A DNA stretch of 64,000 nt from Nocardia jejuensis NBRC 103114. Its GTDB lineage: Bacteria > Actinomycetota > Actinomycetes > Mycobacteriales > Mycobacteriaceae. The notes under the pieces are model-generated. The model was given only the letters and a program-made list of their open reading frames with translations. It did no database searches and was not told the origin of the DNA. A program made the position numbers and the translations under genes. Location: contig NZ_BDBU01000043.1 of the NCBI RefSeq assembly GCF_001613145.1, positions 62,001 to 126,000 on the forward strand. The letters are read 5' to 3'. How positions within the stretch are numbered: position 1 is the first letter of the stretch; the number at the start of each line of letters is the position of its first letter. This document shows, piece by piece, positions 26,465-35,300 of this stretch.

Positions 26465-27478
26465 ATGTTCAAGAAATCCCCGAGCGCGCTGTTCGTGACG
26501 GCGGCAGCCGCCGCCCTCCTCACCGGACCGATCGCGGCGGCGCATGCCGGCCCGGTCGGTCCGGTGAATCCGCCGACCGACTGGGGTTCCTGCGACGCGA
26601 CGTACGACATCGACGGTGACGCACACAATGTCACCTGCGTGAAGATCACCAACACCACGACGCAAACCCTCACCAAGACGAGTGATCCGCTGGATCACGG
26701 GAACTGGTGGTCCGCACCGCCCGAAACGATCGCACCCGGTGCGACGGTGTACATGAGCGCGGACGCGGAACGGATGTCGCTGTTCGGCGTAGAAGGCGAG
26801 GTGAGCTACCGGACGCCGGACGGTGGAACGGTGAAGGGCACCTTCGAGAACCCGTACAACCATCACTCCGCGCCGACCGCGGATATCTCCGTCCCGAGCG
26901 GATTCGAAGGAAAGAAGTCAGCCGGACGGCCCAAATCCGATTGGGCGAATATCGAGTTCGATATCAGCGAACCCAGGGGCGGATACGTGCGCAACAGTTC
27001 CGGCGGCATCCTGAAATCCGGTGACAGCATGACGTTCCGCGATATCACCGACCGTGGCGGATATCTGACAAGTCGGAAAATCGATGGTCTTCCGCTCTCG
27101 AACGACTACGAGATGAGTTCGTGGGACACCGCGAACCTGCGGCCCTATACGTCCGGATCGACATACGAGATCACCCTGGTCGAGGGCCGGGCCGGAACAC
27201 CCATCCGGTTCGGCGACCCCGTCTATATCCGGGATCCCGACCACGGATATTGGGCGTGGAACGAGAACGCGGAGTTGCTGAGCCCCGCTCCCGCGATCGA
27301 CCTCTCCCAGGCGCGGGACCCGTTCAGTTTCCATGCGACCGACGACAGCGGCACGACCGTCACACTGACCGACAACACGGGCTCGCGACCCGATGGACCC
27401 ATCTGCTACAACGTCACGGGGTCGGACCCCCTCGGAGTCGAGTGTTCCGCTCCGGATACCTTCCAACTCGACTCGTAG
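26465..27478 (+). CDS. Secreted beta-rich protein, aegerolysin/crystal-protein-like
   Basis: 337 residues with a signal peptide (cleavage after AHA near residue 27). The first domain has VTCVKITNTTTQTLTKTSDP, GNWWSAPPETIAPGATVYM and GVEGEVSYRTPDGGTVKGTF. This is the layout of small aegerolysin-like or ET79-type beta-sandwich proteins in Streptomyces and fungi, some of which bind membranes. The C-terminal 170 residues include GGYLTSRKIDGLPL and a Cys pair near the end. The family call is by resemblance only. AGGAG lies 9 nt before the ATG. Confidence 0.6.
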   Translation: MFKKSPSALFVTAAAAALLTGPIAAAHAGPVGPVNPPTDWGSCDATYDIDGDAHNVTCVKITNTTTQTLTKTSDPLDHGNWWSAPPETIAPGATVYMSADAERMSLFGVEGEVSYRTPDGGTVKGTFENPYNHHSAPTADISVPSGFEGKKSAGRPKSDWANIEFDISEPRGGYVRNSSGGILKSGDSMTFRDITDRGGYLTSRKIDGLPLSNDYEMSSWDTANLRPYTSGSTYEITLVEGRAGTPIRFGDPVYIRDPDHGYWAWNENAELLSPAPAIDLSQARDPFSFHATDDSGTTVTLTDNTGSRPDGPICYNVTGSDPLGVECSAPDTFQLDS

Positions 27479-27673
27479 CGACCGCACCCTTGGCTGCCCG
27501 ATCGGTGAGATTCGTTTATTGCGAACGTGATTCGCGTTCGGCGATCTTGCCGATCGGGCTCCGCGGCGGGATATCGACGAGGGCCTGTGTCGAATCTGGG
27601 CGAGAGTCACCGTCGAACCGGCAAGGCCGTGGTGTTCCCGCAGTCACGGTCCCCCGCGCCGGTGCGCTCCGTG

Positions 27674-28153
27674 TCATACGGCTCCGCTCGGCAGGAACAA
27701 GCCCCGCCGCCACGCACGAGTTCTCCCGAGGTAGTCCGGCAGATTCTCGATGGCGAAACGCTCGGGCGACCACTGTTCGAGTGCGACCGGATCGAGCCAG
27801 GTATAGGTCCAGGCGTAGAGCTCCCGCTCGCCCGCGTGCACGCAGACCGGCTGCAGATCGTATTCGTCGTCCTCGAACGCATCCAGGATTTCCCACTCGG
27901 CGGAGGTGAGGCCGTGCAGCAGAAAGCCTTGCGCCACAGCGCCGGTCGCGATCACCAGTCCCGGGTAGACCCGACCGGGCAGTGCGGCCGCGCGCCTGCC
28001 GGGCAGCTGTGCGGGTTCGAGTTCCGGTGTGCGCCCGATCAATTCGTTCAGGACCTCGGGGAATCGCAGTGTGCCGTAGACGAACAGCGGATCGCCCGCG
28101 TGTGGCGAACGCGGGCGCGCCCAGCGGCGCGGGACCCGTTCCCCGATGCTCAC
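27674..28153 (-). CDS. Gamma-glutamylcyclotransferase (AIG2/GGCT-like)
   Basis: 159 residues with the substrate-loop motif LFVYGTLRFPEVL, PGLVIATGAVAQGFLLHGL and the catalytic acid in ILDAFEDDEYD. The family cyclises gamma-glutamyl amines to 5-oxoproline, acting on glutathione, ergothioneine precursors or similar compounds. In an actinobacterium the substrate is uncertain. The GTG start overlaps the stop of the MBL gene by 4 nt (GTGA), so it is the coupled second gene of that operon. Confidence 0.85.
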   Translation of the reverse strand: MSIGERVPRRWARPRSPHAGDPLFVYGTLRFPEVLNELIGRTPELEPAQLPGRRAAALPGRVYPGLVIATGAVAQGFLLHGLTSAEWEILDAFEDDEYDLQPVCVHAGERELYAWTYTWLDPVALEQWSPERFAIENLPDYLGRTRAWRRGLFLPSGAV

Positions 28154-28926
28154 CGCCCGGCCAATCGCGCGAACACCGCCGCATCGTGCGAGTTGATGAT
28201 CGTGAGCTCATGGCTGTGCGCCCGATTCAACTCACGTAGTCGCCGCTGGTTCTCCCGATGGGCGTCGCCCACGATGGCTCCGGACTCGAACAGCTTGACG
28301 AAGAACGGGGTCTTGGGCTGCTCCGGATCGATCGAGCTCTCGGTCAGGAAGGCGTCACCGGCGTGCAGCAGCCAGCCGCGCCCACTGTCCACCGCGACGC
28401 CGACGTGGCCGCGGGTATGCCCGGCCAGCGGGACCACCAGGATCTCCGGCGGCAGTCCGGGCAGATCACGCACGGTGGTGAAGCCGAACCAGTCCTCGCC
28501 GCCCTCCACCTCGTTGACCATCCATTTGGGCCCGTGCTCCCACTGCTGTGCGCGATAGCGCAGCCGCTCGGAGAAGGTGGGGGTGGCGGTGGCGGCCCGG
28601 AATTCGGGGCCGTGCACGTGCACCGTCGCCTCGGGGAAGTCGGACAGGCCGCCGGAGTGGTCGAGATCGAGATGCGTGAGGATGATGTGCCGCACGTCGC
28701 GCGGGTCGTAGCCCAGCGCCTGAATCTGCCGCACCGCCGTCTGGGACTCCCGCAACTTGGCGCCCAGCACGAATCGGCTCACGCCCAGCATCTTTCCCGG
28801 GTCGCGCACGCAGCCGAGACCGTATCCGGTGTCGACGAGAACGAGTGAATCCCGGGTCTCGATGAGCAAGCAGTGGTCGACCAGGCCGAAAGCCATGGTG
28901 CCGCAGTTCAGATGGTGAATCCGCAT
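28150..28926 (-). CDS. MBL-fold metallo-hydrolase (lactonase-like)
   Basis: 258 residues. The zinc motif reads ILTHLDLDHSGGL, that is HLDLDH rather than HxHxDH, with a further His in VPLAGHTRGHVGV, Asp in LHAGDAFL and a C-terminal His in INSHDA. The overall form is close to N-acyl-homoserine lactonases and related hydrolases. The replacement of the second His of HxHxDH by Asp should change one metal site. It is the first gene of a two-gene operon with the GGCT protein. The substrate is unknown. Confidence 0.85.
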   Translation of the reverse strand: MRIHHLNCGTMAFGLVDHCLLIETRDSLVLVDTGYGLGCVRDPGKMLGVSRFVLGAKLRESQTAVRQIQALGYDPRDVRHIILTHLDLDHSGGLSDFPEATVHVHGPEFRAATATPTFSERLRYRAQQWEHGPKWMVNEVEGGEDWFGFTTVRDLPGLPPEILVVPLAGHTRGHVGVAVDSGRGWLLHAGDAFLTESSIDPEQPKTPFFVKLFESGAIVGDAHRENQRRLRELNRAHSHELTIINSHDAAVFARLAGR

Positions 28927-29046
28927 CGCCCGAGCGTCCCAGAGGGTTCCTGGCCACGCAACCGCGCAGGTGCGGGAGTGACGGCGCTTGCATTCTCGGC
29001 GATGTTCCGCCCGGAGGGATATGTCACCGCAGGCCCTAACGAGTCA

Positions 29047-29973
29047 TCACCGTGGAGTCGAGGGACTCTGCGGCCGCTGCGCGCGAATGATTGCCGCCAG
29101 ATGCTCGTAGTCCTCGGTGCGCGCAGTGGAGGCGCGGAATGCCAGCCCGAGGGTGCGTCCGGGCGCCGGTGCGGCGAAGTGCGCGATATCCAGTGTGCCG
29201 CGCGATGTTTCGGCGGCGACCGCCATCTCGGGAATCAGCGTCACACCGAGATCGCCTGCCACACACTGCACTACGGTCGCGAGCGAGGCGGCGCGAGTGT
29301 CCCCCACCGCGCCCGGATGCGCGTCGTGCGACCGGCACAGATCCAGGGTCTGATCCCGCAGGCAGTGCCCCTCGTCGAGCAGCAGCAGCGGCACCGCGTC
29401 CAGATCCTTCGGCCGCAGATCCTCCCGCCCGGCGAATTCGTGCCCGCGCGGCACCACCACCACGAATTCCTCGGTGTAGAGCGGAATCTCCACCAGCCCG
29501 GACGCGTCGGCCGGCAGGGCCATCAGCGCCACGTCCAGCACTCCCGAGCGCAGCCCGTCCAGCAGCCGCGAGGTCTGATCCTCGATCACGTGCGGTACCA
29601 ACGCGGGGAGCTCGCGGCGCAATTCGGGCAGCAGCGCGGGCAGCACATAGGGCGCGACCGTCGGGATGATGCCCATGCGCAGGGTGCCGCCCAGCCCGGA
29701 ACCGGCCGCGGACGCGACAAAACGGTCAGCCGCCTCGAGCGTCGCCATGGCTTGCGGCAGTAGCCGATTGCCCGCGGGCGTGACCAGCACCCGTCGCGTG
29801 CTGCGCTCGATCAGCTGCAGCCCGAGTCCGTTTTCCAGTGATGCCAGTGCCTGCGATAACGTGGGTTGGCTCACGTTCAACCGCGCTGCGGCGGTCCCGA
29901 AATGGCGATATTCGGCGATGGCTACGAACGCACGCAGCTGCGACAGGGTTGGCTGATAAGTTTGATCAGTCAC
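29047..29973 (-). CDS. oxyR: OxyR, LysR-type hydrogen-peroxide sensor
   Basis: 308 residues: an N-terminal LysR helix-turn-helix (PTLSQLRAFVAIAEYRHFGT, VSQPTLSQALASLENGLGL) and a sensing domain with Cys204 and Cys213 in DEGHCLRDQTLDLCRSH. The 9-residue gap equals that of the redox pair Cys199/Cys208 in E. coli OxyR. It is divergent from ahpC, the standard arrangement in mycolata, and should activate ahpCD on oxidation. Unlike the decayed oxyR of M. tuberculosis, this copy is intact. GTG 29973 fits family starts; a 9-residue extension to 30000 would enter the promoter. Confidence 0.93.
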   Translation of the reverse strand: MTDQTYQPTLSQLRAFVAIAEYRHFGTAAARLNVSQPTLSQALASLENGLGLQLIERSTRRVLVTPAGNRLLPQAMATLEAADRFVASAAGSGLGGTLRMGIIPTVAPYVLPALLPELRRELPALVPHVIEDQTSRLLDGLRSGVLDVALMALPADASGLVEIPLYTEEFVVVVPRGHEFAGREDLRPKDLDAVPLLLLDEGHCLRDQTLDLCRSHDAHPGAVGDTRAASLATVVQCVAGDLGVTLIPEMAVAAETSRGTLDIAHFAAPAPGRTLGLAFRASTARTEDYEHLAAIIRAQRPQSPSTPR

Positions 29974-30081
29974 GCCTATCAGTATAGTGCGACCGATCAC
30001 CTTTACCTTTTATCCAGGTATGGGACAAGATCGTTTGCGGAGTCACGACACGATCGATTCGACTACGAAAGAGGAGCAAGC
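29974..30081. promoter_or_regulatory. oxyR-ahpC divergent promoter region
   Basis: The 108-bp region is AT-richer than the flanks and must hold both promoters and the OxyR site. CTGATA (29953-29958) and TATCAG (29977-29982) form a dyad at the oxyR start, a possible part of the binding site. GAGGAG precedes ahpC. Confidence 0.55.
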
Positions 30082-30669
30082 ATGGCCCTGCTGACCATCG
30101 GCGACCAGTTCCCCGCCTACAACCTCAAGGCTGTCATCGGCGGTGATCTGTCCAAGGTGAACGCTCAGCAGCCCGACGATTACTTCACCCAGATCTCGAG
30201 CGACGACTACGCGGGCAAGTGGCGCATCGTGTTCTTCTGGCCGAAGGACTTCACCTTCGTGTGCCCGACCGAGATCGCCGCCTTCGGAAAGCTGAACGAG
30301 GAGTTCGCCGATCGCGACGCGCAGGTGCTGGGCGCCTCGGTCGACAACGAGTTCGTGCACTTCCAGTGGCGTGCCCAGCACGAGGAGCTCAAGACCCTCC
30401 CGTTCCCGATGCTGAGCGACCTCAAGCGTGAACTGGCCACGGCCACCGGCGTTCTCAATGCCGACGGCGTCGCGGACCGTGCCACCTTCATCGTGGATCC
30501 CAACAACGAGGTCCAGTTCGTCTCCGTGACAGCCGGTTCCGTCGGCCGCAACGTCGACGAGGTGCTGCGCGTGCTCGACGCCCTGCAGTCCGACGAGCTC
30601 TGCGCGTGCAACTGGAAGAAGGGCGACCCGACGATCAACGCCGGCGAGCTGCTGACCGCCTCCGTCTGA
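30082..30669 (+). CDS. ahpC: Alkyl hydroperoxide reductase AhpC (peroxiredoxin)
   Basis: 195 residues with the peroxidatic Cys61 in FTFVCPTE and resolving cysteines Cys174 and Cys176 in DELCACNWKKG, the same three-Cys pattern and numbering as M. tuberculosis AhpC. It reduces peroxides and peroxynitrite in the cytoplasm, re-reduced through AhpD. AAAGAGGAG precedes ATG 30082. ahpD follows after 38 bp. Confidence 0.97.
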   Translation: MALLTIGDQFPAYNLKAVIGGDLSKVNAQQPDDYFTQISSDDYAGKWRIVFFWPKDFTFVCPTEIAAFGKLNEEFADRDAQVLGASVDNEFVHFQWRAQHEELKTLPFPMLSDLKRELATATGVLNADGVADRATFIVDPNNEVQFVSVTAGSVGRNVDEVLRVLDALQSDELCACNWKKGDPTINAGELLTASV

Positions 30670-30707
30670 CAAGTCCGCCAAGGGAATTCGCTCTAGGAGT
30701 ACACGCT

Positions 30708-31247
30708 GTGACCATCGAGAACCTGAAGAACTCGCTTCCCGAGTACGCCAAGGATCTGAAGCTCAACCTCTCCTCGATCGCGCGCACCACCGTGCTGAAC
30801 GAGCAGCAGTTGTGGGGCACCCTGCTGGCATCCGCTGCTGCCGGCAGGTCCGCCACCACGCTGCGTGAGATCGCCGCCGAGGCCGCCGACAACCTGTCGG
30901 CGGAGGCGTACAACGCCGCACTCGGCGCGGCGTCGATCATGGGCATGAACAATGTGTTCTACCGGGGCAAGGCCTTCCTGGGTGGTCGCTACGACGACCT
31001 GCGGGCCGGTCTGCGCATGCAGATCATCGGCACGCCGGGCGTGGACAAGGCCGACTTCGAGCTGTGGTCGTTCGCGGTCTCCTCGATCAACGGTTGCGCG
31101 CACTGCCTGGAGGCGCACGAGCACACCCTGCGCGAGGCCGGCGTCTCGCGTGAGGTGATCTTCGAATCGCTGCGTGTGGCCGCGATCGTGGCGGGCGTGG
31201 CCCAGGCCGTGGAGTCCACCGAGATTCTGGCCGGCGCAACGGTCTGA
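30708..31247 (+). CDS. ahpD: Alkyl hydroperoxidase AhpD
   Basis: 179 residues. The catalytic set Glu118, Cys130, Cys133 and His137 (NGCAHCLEAHEHT) matches mycobacterial AhpD residue for residue. It acts as a dihydrolipoamide-dependent adaptor that reduces AhpC and has weak peroxidase activity. The start is GTG 30708 after CTAGGAG. A terminator at 31281 ends the operon. Confidence 0.96.
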   Translation: MTIENLKNSLPEYAKDLKLNLSSIARTTVLNEQQLWGTLLASAAAGRSATTLREIAAEAADNLSAEAYNAALGAASIMGMNNVFYRGKAFLGGRYDDLRAGLRMQIIGTPGVDKADFELWSFAVSSINGCAHCLEAHEHTLREAGVSREVIFESLRVAAIVAGVAQAVESTEILAGATV

Positions 31248-31280
31248 GTCCCGGAATCCGCCGCGTGCGGATGAACTCGA

Positions 31281-31316
31281 AGGGGTCGTGCACCTGACCA
31301 GGTGCACGACCCTTTT
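31281..31316 (+). terminator. Rho-independent terminator of ahpCD
   Basis: GGGTCGTGCACCTG and CAGGTGCACGACCC pair, and TTTT follows at 31313-31316. It begins about 35 bp after the ahpD stop. Confidence 0.88.
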
Positions 31317-31411
31317 CGCCGTTTCCGGTGGCATCGATATCGCTTGCCGACTGTTAGCTGCAACCGGGTCACCGGTTGGCAACGATGACCGTTTCGTCCG
31401 TAATTCGCCCT

Positions 31412-31417
31412 TAGAAT
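31412..31417 (+). promoter_or_regulatory. -10 box for leaderless HNH nuclease gene
   Basis: TAGAAT ends 7 nt before ATG 31425, so the transcript probably starts at the start codon. No Shine-Dalgarno sequence is present. Confidence 0.5.
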
Positions 31418-31424
31418 CCCCCGC

Positions 31425-32171
31425 ATGCCCAAGCGACCGCGGACGACCGCCCGGCGGCGGTGGCGCAGATTCTCCTCCACAGCCGTGGTGTTGATCGCCG
31501 TGGGGGCCGCCGCGATCGCCCTGTGGCTCAATCGGGCGGAACCTACCGATTCCAGGCCTGTGGCCGCCGATCCCACCGGCACCAGGCTGCCCGATATAGC
31601 GGGTGCGCGCGCGGACCTCGAGCGACTGACCGTCGCCTGGAATCGCAATTGGGAATCCTACGAACGCGATGCCTTCGGCCCCGGCTGGTCCGGACGCGGC
31701 GGCGAGGCCGCGCTCGCGGACGGATGCACCGCGCGCGAGACGGTCATGAAGCGAGATCTGACGGAAACCCGCCTGGCCGAGAGCAATTCGTGCATGGTGC
31801 TCTCGGGGACGCTGAACGATCCGTATGCCGGTGAACGGTTGTCGTACGACCGGTTCAAGGCCTCCGATATCGAGATCGACCATGTGGTCGCCCTCGGTGA
31901 CGCCTGGCGTTCGGGAGCCTCGCAGTGGAGTGCGCAGCAGCGTCAGCGGTTCGCCAACGACATCGGCAATCTGCTGGCCGTGCAGAAGCAGGCCAACCAG
32001 GACAAGGGCTCGAAAACCCCGGACCAGTGGAAGCCGCGCGAGGCGTTCCGATGCGACTACGCGCGCCGCTGGGTCGCGGTCAAGGCCCGCTGGGACCTCA
32101 CCGTGCAGCCCACCGAGAAGAGCGCGCTGCAGGACATGCTCGCCACATGCGGGCCTCCCGTCGTTCGGTAA
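31425..32171 (+). CDS. Membrane-anchored or secreted HNH endonuclease (DUF1524-type)
   Basis: 248 residues with a very basic N-terminus, one membrane or signal helix (STAVVLIAVGAAAIALWLN) and an extracytoplasmic nuclease domain. The signature is ASDIEIDHVVALGDAWRSGA (catalytic DH), then NDIGNLLAVQKQANQDKGSK, which is the HNH pattern of DUF1524/GmrSD C-domain-like nucleases. Three cysteines may form disulfides. Similar secreted nucleases are common in actinobacteria and probably degrade external DNA. No immunity or secretion partner is adjacent. Confidence 0.87.
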   Translation: MPKRPRTTARRRWRRFSSTAVVLIAVGAAAIALWLNRAEPTDSRPVAADPTGTRLPDIAGARADLERLTVAWNRNWESYERDAFGPGWSGRGGEAALADGCTARETVMKRDLTETRLAESNSCMVLSGTLNDPYAGERLSYDRFKASDIEIDHVVALGDAWRSGASQWSAQQRQRFANDIGNLLAVQKQANQDKGSKTPDQWKPREAFRCDYARRWVAVKARWDLTVQPTEKSALQDMLATCGPPVVR

Positions 32172-32178
32172 CCATGGG

Positions 32179-32184
32179 TAAGCT
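32179..32184 (+). promoter_or_regulatory. -10 box for leaderless PhzF-like gene
   Basis: TAAGCT lies 7 nt before ATG 32192. This makes ATG 32192 the probable start rather than the in-frame ATG 32174, which lies upstream of the box. Confidence 0.45.
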
Positions 32185-32191
32185 CGTCCCA

Positions 32192-32884
32192 ATGGGCACT
32201 CCCGAAAGTGATGGCACACAGATCGAGGTCGTCCGCGTGTTCACCGACGCGGCCGGCCGGTACGGCAATCTCCTGGGCATCGCCCGTGCGCAAGACGTGG
32301 TCGCGGTCGATCATCAGGCTCTGGCCGCGCGCATCGGCTACAGCGAGACCGTGGTGGTCGACACCCCGGCCGAGGACCGCGCCGCCATGCGCATCTACAC
32401 CCCCACCGTGGAACTGCCGTTCGCCGGTCACCCCTCCGTCGGCACGGCCTGGTGGCTCGCCATGCAGGGCCAGCCGATCAAGGTGCTCGATGTCGCGGCC
32501 GGCCCGGTCGACGTCACCCTCACTGACGGCCTGACCTGGATTCGCGCCCGGTCCGAATGGGCGCCCAAGTTCACCTTCCACGAGTTCGGCAGCGCCGAGG
32601 AGATGGCCACCCTCGATCCCGCCGACTTCGCCGAGGGCGCACACTATCTCTGGCACTGGAGCGACGAGGCCCGCAGCTCCGTCCGAACCCGAATGTTCGC
32701 CCCCTCCATGGGAATTCCCGAAGACGAGGCCACCGGCGCCGCCGCCGTGGCCCTCACCGCCAACCTGCGCCGCGGCCTGAAAATCGTGCAGGGCAAAGGT
32801 TCTCAGATCTTCACCGAATGGGACTCCGACGGCTGGGTCCGCCTGGGCGGGCGCGTGGTAGCCGACCACCCGGTAGTGATCTAG
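32192..32884 (+). CDS. PhzF family isomerase-like protein
   Basis: 230 residues. IEVVRVFTDAAGRYGNLLGIA opens the fold, GYSETVVVDTP carries the SET motif with the family's catalytic Glu, and TPTVELPFAGHPSVGTAWWL and EDEATGAAAVALTANL are the paired core motifs. It is shorter than PhzF itself (278 residues) and may lack part of the second half. Such proteins isomerise or epimerise small acids; no phenazine genes are present, so that pathway is not implied. Its stop overlaps the convergent M48 gene by 4 bp. Confidence 0.85.
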   Translation: MGTPESDGTQIEVVRVFTDAAGRYGNLLGIARAQDVVAVDHQALAARIGYSETVVVDTPAEDRAAMRIYTPTVELPFAGHPSVGTAWWLAMQGQPIKVLDVAAGPVDVTLTDGLTWIRARSEWAPKFTFHEFGSAEEMATLDPADFAEGAHYLWHWSDEARSSVRTRMFAPSMGIPEDEATGAAAVALTANLRRGLKIVQGKGSQIFTEWDSDGWVRLGGRVVADHPVVI

Positions 32885-33894
32885 CACCCAGCGGCATCAC
32901 GGGCGCGGATCCGGGAGTCCACGACGCGGATTCGCTTCTCGATGAGCGGGTGGGTGCCGAGCAACGCCTCCATGCTCAGGACGACCTTCGCTTCCATCGG
33001 CCCGGTGAATCCCCACCTTTCCATCCGCTCAGCGTCCTCGTCACCGGCTCGCACGAGGCAGGTTCGGAGACCGGGACCGAATCCGAGATCGACGCTGACC
33101 CGATCCGCCCGATATTCGTCGTGGTGATGCAGTAGCAGCCGGATCACCCCCTGAACGACCAGCAGGATCCCGAACACGATCGACCACTCGAGCCCGATCG
33201 ACCACATCACACAGACGGCAACACCGGCCGCCGTGATCAATGCGAGGTAGCGCCCGGCGATCCACTCGATCCGGCTCGGTTCGTGGCGCACCGCGTATTT
33301 CAGGTACCACGTCCTCCACCGGCGCGGCAGCCGTATGACCGTCATCAAGGGGCGGGAGTACCAGGTGAGGAGCTCGAGCCATCGCGATGCCGCCGATGTG
33401 AGATGGTGACCGAGCTCGTGACCGAGTACACCCTGCAACTCCGCCCGGGTGAGCTGCGCGAGCGCCGCGCTCGACACGACGATCGCAGAGCGCCCCACGA
33501 CAGCCGTGGCACGAATGTCGCGATCGTGCTGAACCCACATCGTGTACTTCGTGGCGCGAACTCCGGCGGCCGAAGCCACTTCTCGCCACGCCTGGAACAG
33601 CTTTCGAGTGCCGGTGGTGGTGCCCCGGTACACCCGGGTCGCGCCGTTGATCTCCAGCAGCGCCGTGGGCCTCGTCCACCACAGTCCCGACAGCAGCCAT
33701 GCGGCGACCAGAACGATCTCGAGCCCGCACCCGATCATTGCGCCGATCCGATAGAGCACCAGCCCTGGCAAGGTGGCCGCCGGGAGCGAGCAGAGCGCGG
33801 TCGCCAGGGCATGCCCACGACCTGTGATCCGCAGTGCGCGGCGGTAGCGGCGGCGATCGCGGAAGTTCGAGGATTCCAGCCGGAGTGGAGTCAT
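32881..33894 (-). CDS. M48 family membrane zinc metalloprotease
   Basis: 337 residues with hydrophobic spans near residues 35-75 and 210-245. The zinc motif is VLGHELGHHL (HExxH) and the third ligand lies in HDEYRADRVSVDLG. This is the HtpX/Ste24-like arrangement, probably with the protease domain on the cytoplasmic side, acting in membrane-protein quality control. ATG 33894 gives MTPLRLESSNFRDRRRY; the upstream extension to 33966 is unsupported. Confidence 0.85.
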   Translation of the reverse strand: MTPLRLESSNFRDRRRYRRALRITGRGHALATALCSLPAATLPGLVLYRIGAMIGCGLEIVLVAAWLLSGLWWTRPTALLEINGATRVYRGTTTGTRKLFQAWREVASAAGVRATKYTMWVQHDRDIRATAVVGRSAIVVSSAALAQLTRAELQGVLGHELGHHLTSAASRWLELLTWYSRPLMTVIRLPRRWRTWYLKYAVRHEPSRIEWIAGRYLALITAAGVAVCVMWSIGLEWSIVFGILLVVQGVIRLLLHHHDEYRADRVSVDLGFGPGLRTCLVRAGDEDAERMERWGFTGPMEAKVVLSMEALLGTHPLIEKRIRVVDSRIRARDAAGC

Positions 33895-33988
33895 GAGCGG
33901 CGCCCGAGAACGAGAAGTGGTGAATCTCCAAGGTACGCACCGGGGGTGGCGAGGTCGCGCCCCCAATTCTCACGGTATGCGGAAAGCC

Positions 33989-34028
33989 CGAGGGCCCGCG
34001 GACCGATCGAACGGTCCGCGGGCCCTCG
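33989..34028 (-). terminator. Terminator of the aminotransferase gene
   Basis: CGAGGGCCCGCGGACCG and its complement form perfect 17-bp arms around a 6-nt loop, 46 bp beyond the aminotransferase stop when read on the minus strand. Confidence 0.8.
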
Positions 34029-34073
34029 AGTCCGGCCGGCCGGTTGCGCTCCGGCTCGGTCACTGGCGTTCGG

Positions 34074-35297
34074 TCAGCCCAGCGCCTTCGCGAAGCGCTC
34101 GGCCATCTCCGCCACCTGTGCCTCGGTGATGACGAAGGTCGGGGAGATCTGCAGGGCGCCCGCACCGGCCGCGCGGGTCGAGACACCGTGTGCACGGAGG
34201 GTTTTGACCATGCCGAGGGCTTCGGCGGGGTCGGCGAGCTGGATGGCGGCGACCGCGCCCAGGCCGCTGCGGACCTCGGAGACTCGGGCGTGATCGGCGA
34301 GCGGGGCGAAGTGCTCGTGCAGCAGCGCTTCCAGGTTCTTGCTGGCCTCGAGCAGGTTCTCGCGCTCGATGATGTCGAGGTTGGCGACGGCCGCCGCCGC
34401 CGCTGCCGCGTGGCCGCCGTAGGTGTAGCCGTGCCGCCACCACACGCCGCCGGAGAAGAACGGCTCGGCGATGCGCGGGGCGACGAAGACCGCGCCCATC
34501 GGGACGTAGCCCGACGTGAGGCCCTTGGCGGTGGTCATGATGTCCGGCTCGAGGTCGAAACGTGAAGAGGCGAACCAGGATCCGCCGATGCGGCCGAAAC
34601 CGGTGACGACCTCGTCCGCGACGAACAGGATGTCGTTGTCGCGGCAGATCCGGCGGACCTCGGTGAGGTAGCCCTCGGGCGGCAGATACACGCCGCCCGC
34701 GCCGATGATGGGCTCGGCGAAGAACGCCGCGATCCGCTCCGCGCCGACCTCTTCGATCAGGGCGGTCAGCGATTTGGCCTGATCCCACTCGATGGTGCGG
34801 GCGTCGGGCATGAACTCGCCGTAGCCCTCACGGTTCGGCGCGAGGCCCGAGAGCGCGGTGCCCGCGACGTGCATACCGTGGTAGGCCTTCTGACGGCCCA
34901 CCACGATGGTCTTGTCCGGACGGCCCACCTCGTGCCAGTAGCGGCGCGCCAGCTTGGCGGCGGTGTCGATGCCGTCGGAGCCACCCGAGGTGAAGAAGAT
35001 CTTGCTGCCCGGCACCGGCGCGATGGCGGCGAGCCGCTCGGCCAGATCACGCAGTACCGGCGAGGCCAGGTCGCCGAAGTTCGAGTAGTGCGCGAGGTCG
35101 GTCAGCTGTTTGGCGACCGCATCGGCGATCTCGCGCCGGCCGTGCCCGACGTTGGTGAACCACAACCCGGCCGTCGCGTCCAGGTACTGATTCCCGGCCT
35201 CGTCCCAGATATAGGCGCCGTCACCGCGCGCCACCACGAATGCTCCATCGCGCTCCACCGCGCCCATATCGGCGAAGCCATGCCACAGCGAACCCAT
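34074..35297 (-). CDS. Class III (omega) aminotransferase
   Basis: 407 residues of the aspartate aminotransferase superfamily class III. LDATAGLWFTNVGHGRREI, FFTSGGSDGIDTAAKLARRYW (phosphate loop), KAYHGMHVAGTALSG, FVADEVVTGFGRIGGSW (PLP Asp) and TTAKGLTSGYVPMG (PLP Lys) are all present. Sequence style fits beta-alanine-, taurine- or putrescine-pyruvate transaminases. ATG 35297 has GGAGG 6 nt upstream. A strong terminator follows. Degradation of amines from the polyamine pathway is possible, but it lies 24 kb away and no link is shown. Confidence 0.9.
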   Translation of the reverse strand: MGSLWHGFADMGAVERDGAFVVARGDGAYIWDEAGNQYLDATAGLWFTNVGHGRREIADAVAKQLTDLAHYSNFGDLASPVLRDLAERLAAIAPVPGSKIFFTSGGSDGIDTAAKLARRYWHEVGRPDKTIVVGRQKAYHGMHVAGTALSGLAPNREGYGEFMPDARTIEWDQAKSLTALIEEVGAERIAAFFAEPIIGAGGVYLPPEGYLTEVRRICRDNDILFVADEVVTGFGRIGGSWFASSRFDLEPDIMTTAKGLTSGYVPMGAVFVAPRIAEPFFSGGVWWRHGYTYGGHAAAAAAAVANLDIIERENLLEASKNLEALLHEHFAPLADHARVSEVRSGLGAVAAIQLADPAEALGMVKTLRAHGVSTRAAGAGALQISPTFVITEAQVAEMAERFAKALG

Positions 35298-35300
35298 CAA

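Noticed and set aside
31425..32171. Restriction or anti-phage system from the HNH nuclease
   Set aside because: The protein is exported and no methyltransferase, helicase or GmrSD-type N-domain is adjacent.
32192..32884. Phenazine biosynthesis locus
   Set aside because: Only a PhzF-family protein is present; no phzA-E or phzG genes lie near it.
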